Of a stretch of DNA of 64,000 nt, positions 19,824 through 30,258 are shown piece after piece. A program made the position numbers and the translations under genes. The notes under the pieces were generated by a model. The model ran no database searches. It was not told where the DNA came from and was given only the letters and a program-made list of their open reading frames with translations. How positions within the stretch are numbered: position 1 is the first letter of the stretch; the number at the start of each line of letters is the position of its first letter. The stretch comes from Sipunculus nudus (taxonomy: Eukaryota > Annelida > Sipuncula > Golfingiida > Sipunculidae): positions 1,699,579-1,763,578 of the forward strand of contig CM049307.1 of assembly GCA_026874595.1 (NCBI GenBank), read 5' to 3'.

Positions 19824-22800
19824 ATGAAAATGAAAACATTAAATATCCGGGGTTTAAATAAAACAAGGAAAAGAACAGGTTTGTTCAGAATGTTACATAA
19901 ACAATGTATCGATATCACTCTTGTACAACAGAGCTTTACAGCTCTAAACATTTGGAAGATATTTGGAGGAATGAATGGGGAGCAAAAGTGTTCTATTCTC
20001 ATGGAACTAGACACAGTAGAGGGGTTACGATATTAATTCGTAATGAGCTTGATATAATAGTAAAAAAATCGTACTTTGATTAATGAAGGTCGAATATTAT
20101 TGCTAGATTGTAATATTTATGCTCCAAATAGATATGGTGAACAAAAACGATTTCTTTTTCACAATTGAAACAAGTTATAGTTGAATTTTGTTCAAAGGGG
20201 ATTGTAACATTTTTCTTGGGGGAGATTATAATCTTGTCATGGATAATAATAAGGATAAGAATGGTATTACAATTGAAAATAAACAAGTAGTTAAAGATAT
20301 CATTGCAGAATTAAATGAAACCTTAAATTTAGCAGATTTATGGCGGCAGAGATACACTGACCGGAAAAGATATACCTGGCGTAGAAAGAACCCAGGTATT
20401 CGCTGCAGAATAGATTTTTGGCTTGTCTCAAATTGTTTACATGACCATATTGAAGATATTATTATAGTAGCAGCATATCAGTCTAATTACAGCCCAGTTA
20501 AAGTTTTATTTAAAGGAATTCAGCCTGAGAAAAGAGGTATGGGTTATTGGAAAATGAATATATCATACTTAAAAATGCTGACTCTTTAAAAGATTTAAAT
20601 GAAAAAAAAAATTATGGCAAGATGAATGTAAAAGTTTTACAAATACGCAAATCAAATGGGAATATATAAAATACAAAATAAAAGAATTATCCATATCATA
20701 TAGTAAACAGAGGGGAAAAGATAGAAAAGATAAAGAGAAAGAACTCGAAGGTACAGTTGAGAATAAAAGAAGAATTGTTAGATATAGAGATGAATGAAGA
20801 AGACAGAAATCGTTTAAAACAGTCATATTCACAGATAAAAAATAATTAGATCAAGAAACAACTGAGGGTGTAATAATCAGATCAAAATCCAGGTGGCACG
20901 AACAAGGTGAAAAAAGTAACAAGTATTTTTTGAATCTGGAAAAAGGGTATGCAATAAAAAAAAGTCTGTAAACTAGTGAATGCAAGTGGTCAATTTACAA
21001 CTAATTTGAAAGAAATATTTGAATTGCAGAGGCAACTTCATGAAAATTTGTTCACGAGCTCACAGCCCAGGGATAATAAAATGGATAAATTTTTAAATGA
21101 TCTTAAAATGCCTGAACTGTCTGAAGAAAAAAAATAGTTTGTGATGGTACACTTACTTCAGAAAAATGTAAAACAGCACTAATGAGCATGAAACCAAATA
21201 AAAGTCCAGGTAGTGGTGGAATACCAGTTGAATTTTATAAAATTCTATGGCATAATTTTGGACAAAATATTGTGGTTTCTTTTAACTTTTCAAAAGAGAT
21301 CGGTCAGCTTTCTGTAACACAAAGACAGGCAATAATCACATTACTAGACAAAGGAAAAGACCGAGCACAGCTGGAAAACTGGCGTCCTATTTCATTAATC
21401 AATACAGACTATAAAATTTTATCCAAAGCACTAGCAAACAGAATCATTACATTCTTGCCAGATTTAATCAACACAGACCAGGCTGGGTTTATCAAAGGCC
21501 GACATATTACTGATGTAACCAGATTTCTAACAGATTAACTGTCATACATGGAATCAATGGATTTACCAAGTATGCTGCTTGCAGTAGATTTTAGAAAAGC
21601 TTTTGATACCTTAGAATGGTCATATATGTTTAAAGTTCCGAGAAAAATTCACTTTGGAGAATCTTTCTGTAAGTGGATAAATACAATCTACTCAATCATA
21701 TACAGTAATGTATCGATTAATTGAAACTTGTCTGCACGTATCAATATTGAAAGAGGAGTTCGACAAGGTGACCCATATTTTACCTTATTTATTCGTATTG
21801 TTACTGCAAAATTAATGATAAAGAAATTAAAGTACTAAGTTATGCCGATGATGTAACTGCAATAGTGGCAGATAAACCTTCTGGCAAATGTTTACTTAAG
21901 ATCATGTGTGATTTCTCAAATATATGTGGCCCATATAAACGAAAACAAAAACTGAAGGTTTGTGGTTAGGACAAGAAAAATATAATTCTGCTAAACCTTT
22001 CGGTATAAACTGGCCGGGAAACAAAATTAAAGTGCTTGGTCATTCTTTATCATATGACCAGGAGGATGCAGAAAAATGCAATTTTAATGATAAATTAAAA
22101 AATATAAAACAAATTATTAATAGTTTGCAGGGAAGGCATTTAACAATGATAGGTAGAATACAAATTGTCAAATCATTCATAATATCCCATTTCCGGTATA
22201 ATTTTTCAAGCCTCTCAATCCCAGAAGAGATCATAAAAACTTTAAATAATTTAATATTTATGTTTATTTGGAATAGAAGGAGCGAGAAAGTTAAAAGAAA
22301 ATACTTATTCAGGATATAGAGCTAGGTGGATTAAAAGCCCCACATTTAGAATCTTTTATCAACACATGCAGGTTACAGTGGATTAAAAAATATATCTATG
22401 GAACTGGGATTGCTTGGAAACTTCTGTGGGATCATAATATGGGGAAATTTTGCTCACTACCACCATGGTATTTACCATGGTATTTTATTGTTCCTATAAA
22501 ATAATGGCTTTTAAACAGACGGGAAAATTATTAGATCCGTTTTACATGGAAGTGTTAAAGGCATGGTATAATATCAGATATAATCCGTACTGGTTGAACT
22601 CTCGTTGTCATGCTAGCCTTGGGCTTTCTCTCCTGGTCGTGAGTTACGTGTGGACCCTGGTATGTAGAGACACAGCGATGTTCCTCTAGATGATTCCTGT
22701 AACGCGTGTTTACTGTGTTGTGTAATCTTTTTAGACTGTTCGAGAAGTGGAAAATTCTCGGCTTGGGGTGAAGAGCATATAAATGGGCTGTGGCCGGGAG

Positions 22801-23600
22801 AGAGCAGCAGAGAAGATTTCCAGCGGACGCAGAAGCGTGTGTGTCAGTTTCTGGGACCTTATCCGACGAGTGCGGCAATTATAGATTTCTTCAGACTTTC
22901 TCCTGGATTTTGTGCATTTATACTTCAGTTTAATTTCTGGATTGTAACAAGAGCTTTACACTGGACTGTCATTCTCCAAGATTATACACTTAAAGAACTT
23001 ATCGTTGTGACGGTGGTGTAACCAGGTACTGTGTACTTTGTGTATTTTACTGTGTGATTGTTTTGACTTGTTGTTATACCGCTGTTTTACTGTATAATTG
23101 TATTGATTTGGTGTATTGTGATGTTAGGGTTGTTTTATGAATAAATTATGGTTATTTGTTAACGAAAAACCACTGACTTCTTTATTTATTCCCCTAGACA
23201 TTTCACACTGCCTAGTGTTACAGAATCTGTTTTTTTTTATCTGCATTAGAAAATTTGTGTGCATCACGCATACGTAATCTGTTTATATTAGGTTCCGTAA
23301 CAACATAAATGGAAGATTAAAATGGATAATAAATGCACATTTTGTAATAATAATATTGAGACTATTGAACATCTGTACTGGTCCTGCACTCACATAATTC
23401 CAGTATGGAAATCATTTCTTGAATGGTTTAGGGGAGAAAACAGGACAGGACATTCAGCTTAGTAAGGAGGATGTCCTCCTGGGAAAGAAAGATGGAAATG
23501 CTACAATTAACTTGTTGATCATATTAGTGAAAAATACTGAATATATAAGAAAAAACAAGATAAAACAAGAAATAAAAAAATGTATATCATATTGAAAGAG
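19824..23600 (+). pseudogene. ORF2 of the L1-like LINE (endonuclease and RT), degraded
   Basis: It opens at ATG 19824 with MKMKTLNIRGLNKTRKRTG, the first strand of an APE-type endonuclease. Later pieces: FLGGDYNLVMD (about 20212-20244), RCRIDFWLVSN (20401-20433), and a position where SDHS is expected but SNYS is found (20480-20491). RT pieces: SPGSGGIPVEFYK (21203-21241), NWRPISLINTDYKILSKALA (21378-21437), QAGFIKGRH, AVDFRKAFDTLEW (near 21583) and SYADDVTA (near 21838). The C-terminal zinc motif CTFCNNNIETIEHLYWSC is at about 23340-23393. Numerous stops and frame changes, and a solo LTR at 22606-23302, make it non-functional. About a hundred residues expected around the LTR are missing. Confidence 0.75.
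22606..23302 (+). mobile_element. Solo LTR inside LINE ORF2 (copy 1)
   Basis: TGTCATGC ... CCGTAACA, about 697 bp, aligned with the 5' LTR at 4768. It carries CATATAAATGGGC as a TATA region and AATAAA near 23140. No internal sequence accompanies it. I see no direct target duplication (CTCGT left, ACATA right), and flanking ORF2 sequence seems to be missing. Confidence 0.75.
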
Positions 23601-23695
23601 TCAAAGTTAAAAATAATCCACTGTCTATGAAAAGTTTTACAGATAAATGGAAAATCATTTCCAATGTACCACTACATATATACATACATTTTGTA

Positions 23696-23697
<2 letters not shown>

Positions 23698-23747
<50 letters not shown>
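23698..23747. repeat. (TA)n microsatellite
   Basis: About 50 bp of TA flanked by inverted TGTATGCA/TGCATACA, so the whole is a near-perfect palindrome. It sits in the LINE 3' region. Confidence 0.9.
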
Positions 23748-23749
<2 letters not shown>

Positions 23750-23926
23750 TACAGAACGGCTAGTTCCGTTACCGTTGTTAGACACCATTTATTTATTTAT
23801 TTTTCTTTTTTTGCCTGGTAGTTGTATTAATATTTGTTATTTGTGGCGTATATTGTTTTTTTGATTTAATGTGTATCCTTGAGAATTTGTTGTAAGTTAA
23901 TGTAATATTGTGTAATTGAAAAAAAA

Positions 23927-23936
23927 ACCAACAATA
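23927..23936. repeat. Target-site duplication of the plus-strand LINE (right copy)
   Basis: ACCAACAATA right after the poly(A) tail, matching 9126-9135. Confidence 0.6.
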
Positions 23937-24428
23937 CATTAGACAATATTACATATAAATAATAAACAAGACGATACATATAGTTTACAAACATCAAAGG
24001 ATACATACACGTTACATACAAAAAAAATTACAACAATCAGAATTACTACATCTGTAGGTAGTACATTAGAAAATAATCAGATATTAAAACCTTTCTCCCA
24101 CTTTTTAAAATGCTTATCCAATTTAGTTTTTTGTTCTGCTACTTTATATTCAATACGTTCCAAATTAAATATTATTGCAGCATATATTTGTAGAGACAGT
24201 TCATTTGGTGAAATCCGGCAATTAAAAACCATATTTTTGTATGAAAGAAGCAAGTGATTTATTAATACATCCTCTGTTGTCTTAATGATAACTCCTAGCA
24301 ACATATTCTTTTGTATTTTCTCTCATTTTTATATCGAATTCCATAAGCCAAATACAAATCTCACTATATACTAAGCAACTTTGGGCACAATCTGTAAATA
24401 TGAACTGATGTTTCAGCATTCATAGAAT
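23937..24428 (-). mobile_element. 3' portion of the minus-strand L1-like LINE (copy 1)
   Basis: A minus-strand frame at 24077-24304 (TEDVLINHLLLSYKNMVFNC ... LERIEYKVAEQKTKLDKHFK) matches the C-terminal end of an L1-type ORF2, including the analogue of the plus LINE's final helices. Toward 23937 it becomes 3' UTR, and its true end lies at 9094-9135. It is cut at 24428-24446 by the tandem-duplication junction. Confidence 0.65.
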
Positions 24429-24446
24429 AGTATGATATAATAGAAT

Positions 24447-27400
24447 TGATATAATAGTAAAAAAATCGTACTTTGATTAATGAAGGTCGAATATTATTGC
24501 TAGATTGTAATATTTATGCTCCAAATAGATATGGTGAACAAAAACGATTTCTTTTTCACAATTGAAACAAGTTATAGTTGAATTTTGTTCAAAGGGGATT
24601 GTAACATTTTTCTTGGGGGAGATTATAATCTTGTCATGGATAATAATAAGGATAAGAATGGTATTACAATTGAAAATAAACAAGTAGTTAAAGATATCAT
24701 TGCAGAATTAAATGAAACCTTAAATTTAGCAGATTTATGGCGGCAGAGATACACTGACCGGAAAAGATATACCTGGCGTAGAAAGAACCCAGGTATTCGC
24801 TGCAGAATAGATTTTTGGCTTGTCTCAAATTGTTTACATGACCATATTGAAGATATTATTATAGTAGCAGCATATCAGTCTGATCACAGCCCAGTTAAAG
24901 TTTTATTTAAAGGAATTCAGCCTGAGAAAAGAGGTATGGGTTATTGGAAAATGAATATATCATACTTAAAAATGCTGACTCTTTAAAAGATTTAAATGAA
25001 AAAAAAAATTATGGCAAGATGAATGTAAAAGTTTTACAAATACGCAAATCAAATGGGAATATATAAAATACAAAATAAAAGAATTATCCATATCATATAG
25101 TAAACAGAGGGGAAAAGATAGAAAAGATAAAGAGAAAGAACTCGAAGGTACAGTTGAGAATAAAAGAAGAATTGTTAGATATAGAGATGAATGAAGAAGA
25201 CAGAAATCGTTTAAAACAGTCATATTCACAGATAAAAAATAATTAGATCAAGAAACAACTGAGGGTGTAATAATCAGATCAAAATCCAGGTGGCACGAAC
25301 AAGGTGAAAAAAGTAACAAGTATTTTTTGAATCTGGAAAAAGGGTATGCAATAAAAAAAAGTCTGTAAACTAGTGAATGCAAGTGGTCAATTTACAACTA
25401 ATTTGAAAGAAATATTTGAATTGCAGAGGCAACTTCATGAAAATTTGTTCACGAGCTCACAGCCCAGGGATAATAAAATGGATAAATTTTTAAATGATCT
25501 TAAAATGCCTGAACTGTCTGAAGAAAAAAAATAGTTTGTGATGGTACACTTACTTCAGAAAAATGTAAAACAGCACTAATGAGCATGAAACCAAATAAAA
25601 GTCCAGGTAGTGGTGGAATACCAGTTGAATTTTATAAAATTCTATGGCATAATTTTGGACAAAATATTGTGGTTTCTTTTAACTTTTCAAATGAGATTGG
25701 TCAGCTTTCTGTAACACAAAGACAGGCAATAATCACATTACTAGACAAAGGAAAAGACCGAGCACAGCTGGAAAACTGGCGTCCTATTTCATTAATCAAT
25801 ACAGACTATAAAATTTTATCCAAAGCACTAGCAAACAGAATCATTACATTCTTGCCAGATTTAATCAACACAGACCAGGCTGGGTTTATCAAAGGCCGAC
25901 ATATTACTGATGTAACCAGATTTCTAACAGATTAACTGTCATACATGGAATCAATGGATTTACCAAGTATGCTGCTTGCAGTAGATTTTAGAAAAGCTTT
26001 TGATACCTTAGAATGGTCATATATGTTTAAAGTTCCGAGAAAAATTCACTTTGGAGAATCTTTCTGTAAGTGGATAAATACAATCTACTCAATCATATAC
26101 AGTAATGTATCGATTAATTGAAACTTGTCTGCACGTATCAATATTGAAAGAGGAGTTCGACAAGGTGACCCATATTTTACCTTATTTATTCGTATTGTTA
26201 CTGCAAAATTAATGATAAAGAAATTAAAGTACTAAGTTATGCCGATGATGTAACTGCAATAGTGGCAGATAAACCTTCTGGCAAATGTTTACTTAAGATC
26301 ATGTGTGATTTCTCAAATATATGTGGCCCATATAAACGAAAACAAAAACTGAAGGTTTGTGGTTAGGACAAGAAAAATATAATTCTGCTAAACCTTTCGG
26401 TATAAACTGGCCGGGAAACAAAATTAAAGTGCTTGGTCATTCTTTATCATATGACCAGGAGGATGCAGAAAAATGCAATTTTAATGATAAATTAAAAAAT
26501 ATAAAACAAATTATTAATAGTTTGCAGGGAAGGCATTTAACAATGATAGGTAGAATACAAATTGTCAAATCATTCATAATATCCCATTTCCGGTATAATT
26601 TTTCAAGCCTCTCAATCCCAGAAGAGATCATAAAAACTTTAAATAATTTAATATTTATGTTTATTTGGAATAGAAGGAGCGAGAAAGTTAAAAGAAAATA
26701 CTTATTCAGGATATAGAGCTAGGTGGATTAAAAGCCCCACATTTAGAATCTTTTATCAACACATGCAGGTTACAGTGGATTAAAAAATATATCTATGGAA
26801 CTGGGATTGCTTGGAAACTTCTGTGGGATCATAATATGGGGAAATTTTGCTCACTACCACCATGGTATTTACCATGGTATTTTATTGTTCCTATAAAATA
26901 ATGGCTTTTAAACAGACGGGAAAATTATTAGATCCGTTTTACATGGAAGTGTTAAAGGCATGGTATAATATCAGATATAATCCGTACTGGTTGAACTCTC
27001 GTTGTCATGCTAGCCTTGGGCTTTCTCTCCTGGTCGTGAGTTACGTGTGGACCCTGGTATGTAGAGACACAGCGATGTTCCTCTAGATGATTCCTGTAAC
27101 GCGTGTTTACTGTGTTGTGTAATCTTTTTAGACTGTTCGAGAAGTGGAAAATTCTCGGCTTGGGGTGAAGAGCATATAAATGGGCTGTGGCCGGGAGAGA
27201 GCAGCAGAGAAGATTTCCAGCGGACGCAGAAGCGTGTGTGTCAGTTTCTGGGACCTTATCCGACGAGTGCGGCAATTATAGATTTCTTCAGACTTTCTCC
27301 TGGATTTTGTGCATTTATACTTCAGTTTAATTTCTGGATTGTAACAAGAGCTTTACACTGGACTGTCATTCTCCAAGATTATACACTTAAAGAACTTATC

Positions 27401-27997
27401 GTTGTGACGGTGGTGTAACCAGGTACTGTGTACTTTGTGTATTTTACTGTGTGATTGTTTTGACTTGTTGTTATACCGCTGTTTTACTGTATAATTGTAT
27501 TGATTTGGTGTATTGTGATGTTAGGGTTGTTTTATGAATAAATTATGGTTATTTGTTAACGAAAAACCACTGACCTCTTTATTTATTCCCCTAGACATTT
27601 CACACTGCCTAGTGTTACAGAATCTGTTTTTTTTTATCTGCATTAGAAAATTTGTGTGCATCACGCATACGTAATCTGTTTATATTAGGTTCCGTAACAA
27701 CATAAATGGAAGATTAAAATGGATAATAAATGCACATTTTGTAATAATAATATTGAGACTATTGAACATCTGTACTGGTCCTGCACTCACATAATTCCAG
27801 TATGGAAATCATTTCTTGAATGGTTTAGGGGAGAAAACAGGACAGGACATTCAGCTTAGTAAGGAGGATGTCCTCCTGGGAAAGAAAGATGGAAATGCTA
27901 CAATTAACTTGTTGATCATATTAGTGAAAAATACTGAATATATAAGAAAAAACAAGATAAAACAAGAAATAAAAAAATGTATATCATATTGAAAGAG
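24447..27997 (+). pseudogene. Second copy of LINE ORF2, lacking its start
   Basis: It has the same motif series as 19824-23600 from the middle of the endonuclease onward (GGDYN near 24615, YADD near 26237, zinc motif near 27737), with the same stops. Unlike copy 1, the catalytic SDHS is kept (AYQSDHSPVK, about 24871-24900). The solo LTR at 27003-27699 interrupts it. Confidence 0.75.
27003..27699 (+). mobile_element. Solo LTR inside LINE ORF2 (copy 2)
   Basis: Same as 22606-23302 through the tandem duplication; it differs by CTGACCTC near 27571. Confidence 0.75.
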
Positions 27998-28092
27998 TCA
28001 AAGTTAAAAATAATCCACTGTCTATGAAAAGTTTTACAGATAAATGGAAAATCATTTCCAATGTACCACTACATATATACATACATTTTGTA

Positions 28093-28094
<2 letters not shown>

Positions 28095-28153
<59 letters not shown>
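28095..28153. repeat. (TA)n microsatellite, longer allele-like copy
   Basis: Same site as 23698-23747 in the duplicated unit but about 10 bp longer. Confidence 0.9.
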
Positions 28154-28156
<3 letters not shown>

Positions 28157-28343
28157 TACAGAACGGCTAGTTCCGTTACCGTTGTTAGACACCATTTATT
28201 TATTTATTTTTCTTTTTTTGCCTGGTAGTTGTATTAATATTTGTTATTTGTGGCGTATATTGTTTTTTTGATTTAATGTGTATCCTTGAGAATTTGTTGT
28301 AAGTTAATGTAATATTGTGTAATTGAAAAAAAAACCAACAATA

Positions 28344-30258
28344 CATTAGACAATATTACATATAAATAATAAACAAGACGATACATATAGTTTACAAACA
28401 TCAAAGGATACATACACGTTACATACAAAAAAAATTACAACAATCAGAATTACTACATCTGTAGGTAGTACATTAGAAAATAATCAGATATTAAAACCTT
28501 TCTCCCACTTTTTAAAATGCTTATCCAATTTAGTTTTTTGTTCTGCTACTTTATATTCAATACGTTCCAAATTAAATATTATTGCAGCATATATTTGTAG
28601 AGACAGTTCATTTGGTGAAATCCGGCAATTAAAAACCATATTTTTGTATGAAAGAAGCAAGTGATTTATTAATACATCCTCTGTTGTCTTAATGATAACT
28701 CCTAGCAACATATTCTTTTGTATTTTCTCTCATTTTTATATCGAATTCCATAAGCCAAATACAAATCTCACTATATACTAAGCAACTTTGGGCACAATCT
28801 GTTAATATGAACTGATGTTTCAGCATTCATAGAACAATATGAACATCTATCATTTTCAACAAGATTCCGTGTGTATAGATTTTTGTTTAACGGTAAAATA
28901 TCGTTCAGAACTTTATACTGAAACCCTCTAGTTTTGTTTCAATTGAGGTTTTAAAAGGTTTCTCATAAACTAACTGCCAATCTATATCCGTCCCTACTAG
29001 ATTTTGTATCTGTATTTGTGCAATTGGGCGAATCCGTATTTCTTTTACCAAATTACTGTACATTGTTCTGAAGTTTAACTTTTCTTTATTCCATGGTTTG
29101 TCAAGTACATTGGTTGAATCTCTTTGTATATCAGTTCATTATTATTTCCTACAATGTCTTTTAAAAAGTTATATGCGTGTCTAGAGATAGTATTAAAACA
29201 GAAGGAAGCTCTATCTCTAGTTAGTAGGTAATTGTTCCAGAGCGGCTGGGCCAACACTGTAACTCGATTAGTGGGTATCGTGCGAATAGAGGTTGCCCAA
29301 GCATTTAAACAATCTTTATAAAATGTTGGCAAGTATTTAGGGATCCGTGCTCTATCAAAATTACAATTTACACTTTTAATACCACCAATCTATCTCAAAA
29401 GTTAGGTATACTTTTCCACGGTGTATCCAAAGAATTAATTTGTTGACCCATATGAATTTTTGGCACCTCAAAACAAGTTCAATGTCAGGTAACTTTAAAC
29501 CCCCATCTTTATAAACCATAATGAGTGGCGTTTGTTTTATTTTTGGCTTTTTATACTTCCAGAAGAAACTCTTTATTTTATCTTAAACCTACTTGAGAAA
29601 GCAAGATGGTGAATATTGCATCATACAAGGATACATAATTTTTGGTATAGCAAATGTTTTCAAAACAGTTATTCCTCCAAAAAAAGGACAAGGATCTACG
29701 ATTCCGTCTCTAAATAAGTAAAATAAATTCCAAGAATTTTAATTGCATTTCTAGTTAAATTTATCGAATTGTAGTGGCCTATTTTCTTAAACTTTTTTTT
29801 AATGGGCCTAGCCATGAAGCATCAGACTTCTCAAAGTTAATATTGAGAGAAGAATATTTTGAAAATTTACAAAGTACTTCCTCAGGGTGAAATAGAGAGT
29901 TTTCGTCTTGTACAAAAAAATGTCGAATCATCTGCAAATAAACATATTTTTATCTCAGACTTGGCAACCCAAATTCCCTCTATATTTTTTTTATACTTAA
30001 CCATTAGACTAAGTATTTCCATAACCCTAATGATCCCCTTGCCGTGTTCCCCTTTGTAAAGGAAAGTATTTGGTACCGCACCCGTTATTCACTACACTAC
30101 TCTCAATGTTTGTGTGCAGCACGCGGACCCATTTTATAAACCATTCAGAAAAGCCAAATCTTCTTAGAACAGAGAAAAGAAAGGTATAGTCAACCGAATC
30201 ATAAGCGGCTGTTAAATCCGCGCCTACCAAAATACCAGGTGCATTTTCCTGAAACAAT
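28344..30258 (-). pseudogene. ORF2 of the minus-strand L1-like LINE, 5' truncated
   Basis: Read from right to left: RT with VGADLTAAYDSVDYTF and RGTRQGDH (30027-30257), then degraded RT sequence (29340-30020, with stops), a segment LNAWATSIRTIPTNRVTV (29075-29332), and the C-terminal LINE tail (28484-28711). The 5' boundary is near 30258, where a dispersed repeat begins, so endonuclease and ORF1 are absent. Stops and frame changes throughout make it non-functional. It is a different, more diverged copy than the plus-strand LINE. Confidence 0.65.

Larger units (their letters stand above)
9136..23926 (+). mobile_element. L1-like LINE with ORF1 and ORF2, carrying nested insertions
   Basis: The components in order are: short 5' region, ORF1 coiled coil (9232), ORF1 RNA-binding region expanded into a 45-bp array, ORF1 C-terminal part (18991-19255), inter-ORF region, ORF2 endonuclease (19824 on), RT, C-terminal zinc motif, 3' region with a (TA)n tract, and a short poly(A). 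Target duplications flank it. It is inflated by the array (~4.3 kb), a gypsy element (5.07 kb) and a solo LTR (0.7 kb); without these it is roughly 5 kb. Both ORFs are broken. An L1/Tx1-type classification follows from the ORF1 and endonuclease-plus-RT layout. Confidence 0.7.
20049..24446. repeat. Tandem segmental duplication, copy 1 (~4.4 kb)
   Basis: From TTGATATAATAG (20049) onward the sequence is repeated from 24446/24447 with offset 4397, changing to 4407 after a (TA)n tract that is 10 bp longer in copy 2. By eye I find only a handful of substitutions. The unit contains most of ORF2, the solo LTR, the plus-LINE 3' end and 0.5 kb of the minus LINE. Confidence 0.95.
24447..28843. repeat. 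Tandem segmental duplication, copy 2 (~4.4 kb)
   Basis: Near-identical to 20049-24446. Visible differences: TCTGATCACAGC versus TCTAATTACAGC in the endonuclease; AAATGAGATTGG versus AAAGAGATCGG-type text near 25690; CTGACCTC versus CTGACTTC near 27571; (TA)n longer by 10 bp; CTGTTAAT versus CTGTAAAT near 28800. The copies part company after CATAGAA. Confidence 0.95.

Noticed and set aside
22555-22878. 107-codon minus-strand frame, repeated at 26952-27275
   Set aside because: It crosses the LINE/LTR junction and is a chance frame copied by the tandem duplication.
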